From Spodoptera frugiperda (Eukaryota; Arthropoda; Insecta; Lepidoptera; Noctuidae): a stretch of DNA of 64,000 nt. This document shows, in pieces, positions 34,374-46,990 of this stretch. A program made the position numbers and the translations under genes. Location: NCBI RefSeq assembly GCF_023101765.2, contig NC_064238.1, positions 1,734,001-1,798,000 of the forward strand. Direction: 5' to 3'. The first letter of the stretch is position 1. Every line of letters starts with the position of its first letter. The notes beneath the pieces were generated by a model. That model was not told the DNA's origin. It ran no database searches and saw only the letters and a list, made by a program, of their open reading frames with translations.

Positions 34374-34610
34374 CACCTGAAACACCAGAGGCGTTACAAA
34401 TGCATTGCTGGCCTTTTGGGGGTTAGGAATTTAAGGGTTGTTGAGGAATTGGGGATAGGCAAGATTAGGAAGGGGGGTAATTGGGCTTCCGGTAACCTCA
34501 CATAACGAAACACAGTGCAAGTGTTGTTGCACGTCAGTTTTTTGTGAGGTATTTACTCATGTCGAGCCGGCCCATTCGTGCCGAAACCATGCTGCACTCC
34601 CACACTTGAA
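34374..34610 (-). mobile_element. Family A repeat
   Basis: Reverse-oriented copy: cacctgaaacaccagaggcg, ggccttttgggggttaggaa, aggaaggggggtaattgggc, ggtaacctcacataacgaaa, and gagccggcccattcgtgccg at the 5' end of the element. Confidence 0.75.
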
Positions 34611-34614
34611 ATAT

Positions 34615-37600
34615 TTTAGGTTTAGACAGTTACAAAAACTATAAGTATTTAACACAATAATATCCTATGAATTTACCATTACTTACGAAGATAAAGTATC
34701 TACAGCTAAAAAAAGCTATCTAAAAATTAAACAAAAAAAAAACCAACAAAACTGAACAACGAACCAAGATTGAGATTAACCAACTACTATAAGATTACTC
34801 AAGGGAATTTATTTGCTCGCTATAAAGCTGAAAGAGCTGTAGCATATTAACCTTATCTCCTGAGGACTCTTTATCATTAAACCAGGGATTAACCCAGCAA
34901 CGTTGTTGTAAACAACGGATTAAGATAAAGTTATACTCAATTTTATCAGCATTCTAAGCAATGTTTAATGTCGGTTTTGGTGTATGCAAAAGGGTACGTT
35001 CTTAGAATTTTATGGGGTTTAGAAAACAGAATATTTATTTATTTACTTGTGTAAAGGTAAATCAATAGCTAAATGGTGATATATTATACATGTAAACCCT
35101 TCCTCTTAAATCACTATCTATTAAAAAAACTGCATCAAAATCCGTCGCGTAGTTTTAACAATTTAAGCATACAAAGGAACATACAGACAGAGAAAGTGAC
35201 TTTGTTTTATAAGTACTATGTAATGATGATACATAGACTATAAAATAATATTATCACACAATTCCTAAACAAACTAATAATAATCATATAACCAAAATTA
35301 GATTTGTGCTGGTTGCTCTAAATGCATTGTGTAATATGCAGGTTTTCCAACCCGGATTCTCATGTATACTTGAATAGTAATCACGCTAGCGGACACTTTG
35401 TCAATGATAGAAATGAAAACATTAAGCAATTTATGCTAGCCATCATTTTCAAAAAATAGGTCGCATGTAACTAAAGCCGAAAGCCCCAAGATACACAGGT
35501 ACGTTTAAATCGGAATATCCTATTTCACACTCAGGTGGACGTACGTCCCACATATATCGAACTTCGTCTAGGATATATTCTAAAAATATGTTACTTTTAC
35601 ATCCCAATAGACACAGCTACCGTGCAAAAACCCCTATCCGTTTTCTCAGGTACACTACATAAAAAACGGGTATAAATTTTGCGTTCGTTCAGACTCGCCC
35701 GTTCTCAGATGGATTCTGAATATGGGATATTTTGAGACGGTACCCTGATAGATTCTGAGGTTTACGCAAATCCTATCTCTTTGTGACAGTAATTTGTCTC
35801 TTTGGGACCCTTTGTTTTGTCCCTTTTGCTACAATATGAATTGAATATATTCCGTTTTATTTTTATGCATTTGACAGTTGGAATTGATGAGGAGAACAAC
35901 AGGTTTTGTGAAGTAAATAAGACAAAGTGATAGATGTATTCTAATTTGATTTTGAGAATATGATTTGATGAGCATTAGGTTGCTTCCTTGTTATGGACGT
36001 CATATTTGAGATGAAAATAAGGAAAATAGATAAAAGACTCCTGTTTTGGTGCAGGTAGGTTTAACGACATCAGGTTACATTCAAATTAACTATTAAGATC
36101 AACATGCAATATTTGTCAAACAGTTTATTGTTACAAAATTACTCCAAAAATAAAACCCTCTTCTCATCTCTTCACAACAAGCGTAATATTATATAAAAAT
36201 AATCCAATAAAAATCCCTTCCAAAAGTTACATAACGAACTTACAAAAAAGCAGTTATAATATTTTTACAAAACTTAATAAAAAAGAAGCAAGCGAAAATT
36301 GTATCTAGCGAAATCTTTTCACGATACCAAAATATATGACAGCCTTGAGGAGTAGATATAATTCAATTTTGCTTATATAATGCCCAAAGTGAAAATTGAA
36401 TCTTATTATATACTGGTCACGGGTTGACGTCGACTTTTGAATAAGAATATTTTCTTACGTCGCGCGGTGCCTCGACGCTGCATCTGTTACGTGCCGTAAG
36501 TTAAAAGAGAATTCAGATGCAGTCTAATGCCCAAACACTCAAGGGTCATTTAAATTTGAAAGGGGTCTCTTTGGTATCGTATGATATGAGAAATGATAGA
36601 AAAGAAAATGGTTTCTGAAAATAATAACATTCAATACAGTGGAATAAAAAGTGGACAATATAATAAATTATTTGTCAATATTTAAGCAGAAAATACCCAT
36701 AATAACCGCAAGTAGAATGCAGTAGTCGTACAAGAGTTTGTCTACATGGAATCTCGATCACAAAGGTATACCATATTTTACAAAAAATATGCTTTAAAAA
36801 CATTCTACTGATTTTGAATGGAATTAAAAGTAACATAATATGTATGTATGCCACCACAACAATGAAATTGACCAAAAACTTTTGGAAGACAGTTAACGAA
36901 TAAGCAATATTTAGACATACGATATAGCTGTCCCAAAAACCGATACACCAGTCAAAAACTTTCCGATCGTATACCATACAAAAATGGACAGTCATAGAAC
37001 TTTTAATCTGAACCATTGGCACACAGCCAGAGAACAGTGGAGGAAACCTTGTCACCACATTCCCTTCCAGTCACTAACTTCGGAACCCTGAATGGAATAC
37101 TTTCTTGTCTTTCACCGCTGCAGTTCCCCACATGCATCACAACATTAGCATAACGTGAACAGGTGCGGGCGAATAACTGAGTCGTCGCAATGCGGTATAG
37201 GGGATCTTATATTCATATTATTGTAGCGACTGAGCCGTTGGCCGGGCGGTGACGATTTTAAATTCAGAAATCAAAAATGTTTCGATGCTGTCGCCTGCTC
37301 CTTTGTGGACTGCGCGCCTGGTACATGTCATGTGTTGCGTGTTTTTAGCCGTGTCATGGATACTGATTTTGTTTTTGTTATGAATTTTCAAAATGGACTG
37401 GTAAAGTTTATAAGCGATAGGTATAACTTGTTTTACTATCAAAGTAAGATAAAGTTAAGAAGGTGTTTTTAATTCTTAACTTAGGAAAACATCTTAAATT
37501 AGCTGCTATTTACTAAACCTTTATAAACTAAAATCTTACAGCTAAATCAAATGAAAGTTAATTTGAATCTATTTCTTAGCTGGCTTATTTATCCACCAAT

Positions 37601-38970
37601 TTCAACTATCAACGCAAACATTTCACATCAAACAATTCACTAACCTCACCTACGTCTCCCAAGTAAATTAAAATCATTCACAGCGCTTATCAGATCTCTT
37701 GTATGTCGGAAAATGTCTCTCTGCTGACAAGGTTCGGTCCTTACACGGTTCCCGATTCAGTGAAACTAATTTATAGGGTCGGGAACACGGCCCATTGCTC
37801 CAGAACTCAAATTACGGTTGCAGCCGCTAAACTGAGGTAGGTTTCGTCAGTTCAATTCTGTTATAAAGCCTGGCAATTGAGTTACGTTTTAAATCTTTTT
37901 AAGGTGTTTTTTTGACGTAATCTATCATTACGTTACGACATTAGGCATGTTATATAGTGCAGCAATATCTAAAATCTTCTTATGACATAAGTATTTGGGC
38001 TAAATTAGTTACAAATTTGATTTGTTATGCTATGTGTGTCTATTTTCCTAAGGCACGCAAAAGTATCTATGTCATAAAAAGTGTCTGTGCAGAACCAAAG
38101 CTAAAACGAACATGATAAATTTTGATGTAGTATAGAATTCAAGGTCATTCATTTTAAAGAGTCATCCTTGCAGTCAAACACTGAAACCTAACACTTAACC
38201 TCTTATATGCCGTATACATATAAGACAACAATAACAAACGTTTCAAACATACGAAGGGTTAACTAACTTCTTTAGGTTCCTTTCTACTACCTATGCACTT
38301 TTTACCAGTCATGCTATAAGTCCCGTATAACAAGGAAGTAGAATACATATAAACATATAAATAACACAACACAAAGACCAGGATCTCATTCCAAATACGA
38401 AATGAGAGTGTAAACAGTACACAAACGTCCTCAATATCAATACTCGGTAGTACATTTAAAATATGAATACAACGTAAACGTCAGCTCGCCTAACAAGTAC
38501 TGGGTACAGGAATAAAATATGACCTTCTGGCGTAGAACCACTGAAACTGTTACTCCGACCTGGTCTCTGAATATTTATGGCTTCAGAAGCGTCGCGGTTT
38601 TCAGTGTGTGTGGATGATTTCATCACTTTTCGTATTGCGATTATTTGTTTGTAATATTTTTTTGTGTTGTTTTTGTTTTTTGTTTAGTTGTTTCTTTGTT
38701 TCCTTATTGGTTAGACGATCCTTAGATTCGGTTCGGTTGTTTAGTTCGAAAAATAAGTAGTCTTTGTGTTTTATTGTAACTTTCTTGAGACGTACTCACG
38801 TAACTGTTTGACGAGGAACTCGACTAGTTTCAAAACATGATAGAGGGTCATATTCATGAACAGCATTCCGCGACACGACGCGGTGATTGTCGCGCTGCTA
38901 CTATAGCACTTAATAATTAATTAAATATTTGTGTATTCAAATATGTAAATACTTTTTTTACATTTATGGG
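34615..38970. other. No gene proven; several GC-richer islands
   Basis: A 127-codon minus frame at 36675-37058 is hydrophobic but has no family motif and no coding bias I can see. 37040-37330 and 37690-37860 are GC-richer, unique and stop-rich, as expected of noncoding conserved or promoter DNA. A TATA-like gggtataaatttt lies at 35668. Confidence 0.35.
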
Positions 38971-38973
38971 TCG

Positions 38974-39072
38974 ACATTTGGCTGCTATTTCACCTGATGG
39001 TAAGTGATGATGCGGCCTACGTCTGCCCATAAGCAATCTATTCACTCGGGTCTTGAAGATACCCACATTTTT
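38974..39072 (+). repeat. Family K repeat
   Basis: ggctgctatttcacctgatg, gtaagtgatgatgcggccta, cgtctgcccataagcaatct, attcactcgggtcttgaaga. A related copy is at 62485. Confidence 0.6.
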
Positions 39073-39379
39073 CTGAGTATGAAATGTATAACTTTAACTA
39101 TTAAAATAATACTTTGAAGTAAACCAACAGAAATGCGATGCAAAAAGAACTATGTGAACAATCTAGGAATTACGAATGGTTATAATAAATAACGTTGAAC
39201 ATTGCCCTCGCCGTAGTTCGCGCATTAATTAAACAACAGTTTGTAATTATCATAGTATCAAATGAATTTTAATTTATTTACCGTTTCCAGTAACAAAACT
39301 ATTTGCGGCTTTCGAAAATAGATTTCTGCTGTAGAACTATATTATAGTATTATAAAGAGAAAACGTTGATTTACTAAGC

Positions 39380-39560
39380 TCTGCCAACAGCTTCGCTCGT
39401 GTTTCTGTGAGATTAAAGGTATCCTGCCATAAAGACAGCTAATACCATGCCTGTATACAAAATATCATCAAAATCCGTTTAGTAGTTTCAGCGTTATTGA
39501 CGGACAAACATCCAAACAAACAAACTCTCACATTTGCAATATACATAAGTGTGATAGTGT
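39380..39560 (-). repeat. Family L fragment
   Basis: ctctgccaacagcttcgctc, gtgtttctgtgagat, atcatcaaaatccgtttagt and ttgacggacaaacatccaaa. Confidence 0.55.
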
Positions 39561-40345
39561 GAATATACACTATGAAAGTTATATCGTTGAAAACCTCAAA
39601 AGCGCATACAAACTAATATTATACTATCAAATATCAGGGATAGTAATTCTCGAAGAGGTATCCCTCATTGGGTGGAACATGCGATGCAATTAGTGCCTAG
39701 AAAATATATATCTAATGACTCATGTGCGTAAATCAATGAATATTTTTTGAAACTTAACAGAAAACGTTTCTTCAATTTTTGTTGTTTTGCCGCGAGACGA
39801 AAACGACACAAGTTTCACGATGTAAGTATTATGCAAACTACAAAACCATTGATTTTAATTTTTTTTACTATTTTATATTATGACAGGCTTGTTTGGAATA
39901 ATAATTCTATTTCCTCTAAAACTTTAAGTAAAACCAATGGCAAAAGCTAGTATGATAGTAAATAAGGGTGACAGACCAACAACTCACTGCATTGCCAGAA
40001 TAGTTTTCTTCGTCCATCAGTTTTCAGTGTCCAATGTCGGGACATAAACCTTCGGCACCTGGTTTTACGTTCCAGCGTTGATTTTAAATTCTATTTTCTA
40101 GTATTGGTTGGTTTATATGGTACCTATACGAATTTCTTCAACGTAGTTAAGTAGAAATGTGGAATAAAAAAATATTACGAATGTTAAATTAAATTAAGAG
40201 GCAGCATTCTTCACTTTATTTTAAACAGATTTCAATTAAGTAAAACCAATTCTAATTGCTAAAAATTGAGTATATCGTGTTATTTCTTCAAATGAAAAAC
40301 TTAATATTTAGAGACTATGGATTATGAGATCAATTTCTTTTTTAT

Positions 40346-40527
40346 TTTAAACGTTGCCCCACACTAAGATATTCTTCTATATCGTGGGTGCATTTACAAA
40401 CTTACAATTTCATATGCACTTGACACCCAGACCCCAAATAACAATTTGTGGATCACATAAAGAGTTGCTCCGTGCGAGAATCAGCCTGTTGCCCAGCCAC
40501 CGCGCCAACCACACAGTCAATTTGATC
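40346..40527 (-). mobile_element. Family B tRNA-derived SINE
   Basis: Reverse copy from acgttgccccacactaagat to gcccagccaccgcgccaacc. The B-box is damaged (gtgcgagaatcagcc). Confidence 0.75.
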
Positions 40528-41077
40528 TAATTTGTGTTATCACAAATCGTGAGTTATCTAAAACTTAGAATTTAAATTTTCTGAATAAATATTGCTATAG
40601 GTGTAAAGTGCACTTAGTCGCTTCTCCAATAACCCGGCTCATCTATCGTCACTGACAACAGATGACTGGCCAACTGCCACTTGACTTGGGAATAGTTTTA
40701 ATATTTTCAACTTGAAAGCAAAGGAAATGCGGCATTCCGCGCTTGAACAATACTACCTAAACTTCAAGTGGTACTGTGCGGAATTTTTACCGTGCCAAAA
40801 AACTTTTATGCTTTACTGCGTACATTGCCATCGGTTCGTTAGTCGAATTGAGCTGGGTATTTAAGTAATTGAGTCAGATTGCGGGCTCCGAAGTGCTCTT
40901 TTAAAGTAACTCTTTTTGTTTGGCTTGAAGATTATCTGTCGGCATTCGATTCAATGTAATATTACGTAAGCGAATTTTTCTTTGTTTACTCCTAGGTACG
41001 GTTTGGAGGGGTTTAGTCTAGATCTGGATTTAAATCTTTTGTTTGCATAAAATCGTTTACGTTGAATTTTATCTAAC

Positions 41078-41167
41078 CGTCATCTACTCAGACTCTTTTA
41101 ATGGTTACTAAACCCAATCCATAGCATCTTTTTTATGTAATAATTTACTGTCTCTTAGTACGGCGGT
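41078..41167. mobile_element. MITE E copy
   Basis: cgtcatctactcagactctt, taatggttactaaacccaat and tactgtctcttagtacggcg. Confidence 0.55.
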
Positions 41168-43239
41168 AAGTATGTGACCAGATATTAATCACAAATAAAT
41201 GTTTGTACAGGCAAGGTCGAATGTGAACAATAGCAATGAATAAAAAAATCTTAATAATTCAAACCGTAATCTTTTTAGCCACGAATAAATTGAATGAAAC
41301 TGTGAATTTGTTAAAATTCTCATTTTAGGGTCCGAACAAACAACGGGTATTCGCGAAAAAATTACTTAAGATCGAATTCGATAATTGTTTTTCTTTGGTA
41401 ACATTTTCAAAAGTTTTTTTCCAAAAAGTTTGTTAACTCTTTTCTTACAGTTCCAAGTTCCTTCAGCTTTGGTACCAAACGCCATTCGCAGAGAATTAAT
41501 GGCAATTTTTTTCCGCCTTTTACATCCATTTTTCAAACGTTGAGTTCTCATTATTTTAGTTCAACGTCGGCTATTTGGAACAATTCTTTTTTTATATAAG
41601 TTTTAAAGAAGTTCTATTGCGTCTTTCGTTGGTTTATGATTAATTTATACTTCAGAGAATTGCTATTTAAATAGTTTGAAATTTTGGGGCTTTTGAAAAC
41701 TACTTTTTGGAGTAATGAGAACTGGCTTTTATTATGAGGCTGGAGTTTAATATTAATATATTTTTGTAGTCTGATAAAAATTAACTGTCTCGACGGATAG
41801 GAATTCGTAAGTACTGTTTAACATCAGTCGTACATTAGTATTTCAAGAAAAATATTAAAATAGTCTGTCTTTAGATGTAATATTTAATATTTCATTATAA
41901 TGTATCTTTTGAATAATTTTAAACTTAAACTTTGGAATGCTGAATTGTTTATGACGAAACGTAGGCTTCTCTGATAGATATAGTATTTGTAGTGTGATAA
42001 ATGATGTCGTTCATATCCTGATGGAATGTGTCCGGAATGAAAGTGTTAGATTTTGTGTCTTTGAGTAGAATCGGCTCTATAATATTCGAGCTGTAAACAC
42101 CATTCTTGCCTTCCCAATTTGTGATAGGGCGAAAGTTTTGAACAAATTTATGTATAGACTATAAGTTTGTCGACACAATTTAGAACCATTTACTTTTTTT
42201 TTATAAGTATATTTATTTATTAAACGAATGAAACTCAACAGCTTTGTTCTATGTTACATGTATTGTATCAGTTCTATATAAGTGTAAGTTTATTAAACTT
42301 ACATTTATATTATATATTATACATTTTAATAAACTAAGAGAAAGAAAGACATGGTCATTTATTTACACCTAAATAAAGACAAGATAATATATTTTCTTCA
42401 GATACATACCCTAGCTTTTTTTACAAAGAAGTGACAAACAAACAAACAAAATAAATGAAATGTAACATAATAAAAGGAGCGGAAAACACATAAAGCACAG
42501 TAATATTATTAAAACATTGTATTACAAACACATTCAGTCTCATTCTGTCTACAATGATCTTAGTACTCGATATATCAGGGGTTAATGACCTGGAAGCACT
42601 CGTAGTACACATCAAGATACACATATAATAACCAGTATAACCTGACCGTTGAATGTGCAGAAAGATCATACAAAGCGAGTTCATGATAAACTGGTTTTGT
42701 GTAGCTGGATTTGCAGTTCTGTGTACATGTTATATAACGTCTGTCTGTCCTTGTGATTTTACTTTATTTGCTGATACATTTTGGCTGATACGTGGAGATC
42801 TCGGATTTATCTTTATTACTCTTGGGAGACGGCGTTTTATTAATTTATTGCTCTTATTTTTAATGTCGGAGAATAGAATATGTAATAGATTTGCAGTTAG
42901 ATTGTTTTGTTATTGGTTTTCGTGATTTAATATTGAATATTACTAGCTATGGTGTGTTCAAAAAGATATATCATAATATTAGAGTACCGTATCTAAAAGA
43001 CTACGGTACTCGTTTACATATAAGTTGATGTACATAAGTTATATTATTTTGATATGAACTTATAGCACCGACTTTTAACCGATTAGTAAGTAGATAATAA
43101 ACAGTAGTGTAGATAACCTATCAGAACTTATAATAGTAATTTTTGGCTTTTTAGTGTTTATTTATTGTTTTTTTAAACGCTTCTTAAACGTTTTTTGTTT
43201 TAGTTTTATTTCTCGGAAGGATAACGTCTCCAACAAAAA

Positions 43240-43330
43240 AAAATGGACAATCGGCGCAAAATTGGCGATGAACAAATAAAAAAAAAAAACATCTGAACGT
43301 AGTACCTCCTTTTTAAAGTTGGTAAAAATG
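43240..43330 (-). repeat. LINE-tail-like repeat
   Basis: In reverse sense it reads accaactttaaaaaggaggt then actacgttcag, a tail seen in many moth retrotransposon copies. Related stretches lie at 43690-43800, 44270-44385 and 46815-46990. Confidence 0.45.
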
Positions 43331-43362
43331 ATAGTATAATCTGATAGTAGTATCTTACTTAC

Positions 43363-43497
43363 GTATTGAGATTTCTTGCAACACCATTGGCTTTCCCACT
43401 TGCATTGCGTCTCCTCAACTTGGCAGTCATTAATGTATGTAAACTTGATTCAGCTGGACGTCTATACAAAGTTAGTAACGTCACCTCCTCAATCAGA
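43363..43497 (-). CDS. Candidate coding exon, Arg-rich
   Basis: Forty-four open codons between gatgtcatag|T and AATAC|GTAAGTAAG, starting one base into a codon and ending two bases into one. The peptide begins LIEEVTLLTLYRRPAESS and ends KLRRRNASGKANGVARNLN. GC content is higher than in the repeats on both sides (a family C SINE at 43542 and a LINE-tail-like repeat at 43240). An internal ATG at 43430 in good context could instead be a start (MTAKLRRRN). The incoming phase matches the donor at 54630. No family recognised. Confidence 0.35.
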
Positions 43498-43541
43498 CTA
43501 TGACATCATTCTTGCTACTACTACTAATTAAACTATAGGGG

Positions 43542-43624
43542 GGAAAATCATCAATGACCTTGAGCGAGACGAGATCCTACTCTTGTTTTTCGAGCCGGAG
43601 CCCCGGTAATCCATTAGACAGTAG
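43542..43624 (-). mobile_element. Family C SINE, internally deleted
   Basis: ggggaaaatcatcaatgacc, gagcgagacgagatcctact, gagccggagccccggtaatc. It sits 45 bp upstream of the candidate exon at 43363-43497. Confidence 0.65.
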
Positions 43625-43689
43625 TATTTTTCAGACTTAGGATAAGGTTTCAGATATATTTATTGACAACATAGTCTGTAAACTACCAT

Positions 43690-43800
43690 GTTGAAAACTA
43701 CATCAAAATCGGTTCACCCAAACGCAAAATAATCGCGCACAAACATATATCCATACAAACAGCAAACTGGGAACCTCCTTCTTTTAGGTCGGTTAAAAAC
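43690..43800 (+). repeat. LINE-tail-like repeat
   Basis: actacatcaaaatcggttca, cccaaacgcaaaataatcgc, gggaacctccttcttttagg and tcggttaaaaac. Confidence 0.45.
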
Positions 43801-44269
43801 TACTTACGATGTGTAATGCAGCTTATATTATCACTTGTACATTTCTATATCTATGATCCAAATATTCAACACCACATATTTTCTTTAAAATTTTACTATT
43901 TAACTACTTTCAATTCCGACGCAGCTATCAGCAACTCAATACGTACCGCATTAGCTTAACAATGATAGCGGCACTATGTGTCGTAAAAGCGAATAATATC
44001 GTTCCAGTTACAGCCATCAGGTGGGGCATTGCATCCTATACGTTTAATGGGAATCGATTTACCATAGGCCAGGTCGCTCCCGTATCTCCACAGGGATCTG
44101 TGAAAACCATGTTGTATGTATGTATATTTTTGATAAAATATTCAAGTACTTGTATCTTAATGTTTTTCGATATAATAAGTCAAAGATAACAGACTACTTT
44201 TTAGTTTTGATCGTAAATAGTACCATAAAACCTTTTGGATCATTAAAACCACCAAAACTCACCAACAAA

Positions 44270-44385
44270 CGTACCTGATACAATAAAATAAAACTTGCAG
44301 TGACTGTGATGAATCAAACACACAAAAAAAACATACAAATAGCCGAACATAGTACCTCCTCCGTTTTGTGAAGTCGGTAAAAATA
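44270..44385 (-). repeat. LINE-tail-like repeat
   Basis: cagtgactgtgatgaatcaa, gccgaacatagtacctcctc and cgttttgtgaagtcggtaaa. Confidence 0.45.
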
Positions 44386-45009
44386 CGACGTTATTTCTGA
44401 AAAATCATTTCAACAGCTCGTTGATTTACGTCGTCATAAAAAATAATAATCATCTTTTTATCTCGCTTCTATTGTGTAAATAAAATAATAATAATTCTTC
44501 CCAATTCTTCTCTTGTCACAATCGCAAGATGAAATCATTCGATCAACGCAACGTGAACACAAGATTCTAATATCTCGATTGGGAATCGGGACAAAATCGA
44601 TACAGGCATTTAAATATACAACAAAGAGGTTTTTGTGTTCGATATTTAAAAGGAAAGCATTGTAAGCAAACCTACCTATTGATGAATATATCAGATAATA
44701 TAATAATTATAATGTCAATCATTGCTTAAAGGAGTTGGTCAGCTACCTACTCCTTCAAGAATGCTCTTACATTTTAGAATAATCTCTGAACAAGTTTAAA
44801 CTTCGGTTCACACAATTCTGGACTATATGCTGTTGTTGAGAAGAACAATGTTCTACCATAATCCAGATTGGCAGGCAGGATGCAGATCGCAGTATAAAGG
44901 TTTAAAATAGAACGCTGTGCTGCCTGGTATTTTTCAAATAATAGTTTTTTAGTGCCCTAGTTGGCTCTTAAAAGTCCGACGAGAAATTATCTTAATACCT
45001 TTTAATTTG

Positions 45010-45315
45010 AAATTAGGTAGAAGAGCATTTCATTTATGGGAAAGCCATGCTAGGAATGACCAGGCTCGATCGGAGCGAAACCATGTCCTAACAGAAAACC
45101 GACGTGAAACAACGTGTTTCGTAGTATGAATGAGGTTACCGGAGGCCCAATTACCCCCCTCCCCGATTGCCAAAATCTTCGCATCCCCAATAATTATTAA
45201 ACTCCTAACCCCTAAAAGGCTGGCAACGCATTTATAACGCCTTTGGTGTTTTAGGACTCCATAGGCGGTACCGATTGCTTACCATCAGGTAATCCGTCTG
45301 CTAGTTTACCAGATT
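45010..45315 (+). mobile_element. Family A repeat, near full-length copy
   Basis: Most complete copy in the window: starts gggaaagccatgctaggaat, then cagaaaaccgacgtgaaaca, gaatgaggttaccggaggcc, ccccctccccgatt, aaggctggcaacgcattta and ends with accatcaggtaatccgtctg. No coding capacity. This family is common in moth genomes; its class (SINE or Helitron-like) cannot be settled from these copies. Confidence 0.75.
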
Positions 45316-46814
45316 TACCTCTAAAAAAGGATTTTTGGTCTGCCAATATTTAAAAGCATTGTTCTGAGTACTGGCCATTGAGAGAGGTAAATCGAAAGGT
45401 ATGTATGTGGTTAGTGGCACTTGGTTCATCCAACACAGTGATGGCCACTTTTAGCGGATTTGGTCAGCTTTGTGTTCTTCTAAAATATGTATGGATAGAA
45501 TTCGCTTTGCTACTAGTGCTAGTAGTGTTTACTTGTGTATTTTTTGAATTGCTACAATTATTTCCAAATATATACATATTTTGGCTCTCTTTGAAGGCAC
45601 AACTAAACAAATAAAATAATAATATGATGTTCTCTGCGATAGGTAATGCAGTTCTATTATTTTTCTTCATAATTTAATTAAAACAGTTTCTTTTAACACA
45701 CAGTTCTATATCTTATTAAAACATTTTAAACCTTACAAACTGCAGAGTCAGGTGCACATTCATACCTAATTTAAAATACTATATATGCTCGTACTGTTTA
45801 TGAAAAACCCTTAACCACACTATATACCTTAACAGAAAATAACCAAACCGCTCTAGAACTACAAACTAAACCTATATTAAACGCACCTAACGGGACTTAG
45901 GTAGGCATATGACACGATAACCGGGTATTAACACAAAAGACATTTAAACCGGGCTGCTGTGTAAAATTGGAGTGCAATTGTGCGAACAATCGCATCAGAG
46001 GAAACCGGGATTCATTCTGTTAAGCGCATCGACCTGGGCTCAGCAATGGCGTAAATATGCATTGGTTTGGCACTTTCGTGTGACTGTCGATTTTTGAAAA
46101 GCATTCTTGTGTGATGAAGATAAAGTTTTGTTTTGTATAAATGTGTGGGTTAATTTGTTTAAAATAAGGTCAATATACGCACGAAAAATATGTCAAAAAT
46201 AGAGCGATTGTTTTAATACTTGCAGATTAATCTCACCGTCAAAATTTAATTATAAAAAAAAAACAAACTTAAACCCATAAATACTTAGGTATCCAAAGTA
46301 TACATTTCACTTGGATATCTCTTTAAATAATTAATTGTACATAATTACATAATATCCTTAAAGTATTACCATTTTCACATCTTTCATTGGCTTACTAATA
46401 AACACCTATTACGAATATTTACTTATTAACACTTTCATACATGCAATTGAGACAGACAGAACTAACAAAACCAATTACATTGATTACAAAAACAGACAGA
46501 ACCAGTTACGTTGATTACAACGTAATGCTCAATCACCATTTTATTTCACAAACAAAGCCTTTCTGCGTATTCCCTATACCTGTCCCAAATACCATGGTAA
46601 TAGTTACCTATCTCCACCAATGAGAATCTCTTTCGTAAATTGAATTTGTGAATAGATATCATCTGATTGAATTAGTCGGTCTATCGACGCTCTCCCGTTC
46701 TCCTGAGATAGTTGTTATGTAGCTACCTGTAATATTGTGTAGGGCTGAGATTGGTTTGTCTGGTCTGTATGTTCGTCTTAAATAGTTTTGTTTTGTGAAT
46801 TAAGAAGTTTCTGT

Positions 46815-46990
46815 TTTGTTTTATAACCGACTTCAAAAAATAGGTCTATGCTCGATAATCTCACCAGTGGCCGAACCGATTCTGATGATTTTCAGAAAAG
46901 TGTTTGTTACACTTAGGAGCAGGTTTCAGAATATTAACCAATATCAAAAAGAGAACGAAACTGTTAATATTTGCTTATGTTCTCACTTTT
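46815..46990 (+). repeat. LINE-tail-like repeat
   Basis: ttataaccgacttcaaaaaa, tctcaccagtggccgaaccg and attctgatgattttcagaaa. Confidence 0.45.

Larger units (their letters stand above)
39570..43235. other. No gene proven
   Basis: Contains one family B SINE and one MITE E copy. 40600-40890 is a GC-richer unique block. Two overlapping opposite frames at 42421-42925 are shadows of each other without motifs. Confidence 0.4.

Noticed and set aside
36675..37058. 127-codon hydrophobic minus frame
   Set aside because: Longest frame outside repeats, but there is no motif, no splice or promoter support, and its length is possible by chance in AT-rich DNA.
42421..42925. Opposite overlapping 87- and 90-codon frames
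   Set aside because: They are mutual shadows without motifs; one contains AT-rich low-complexity sequence.
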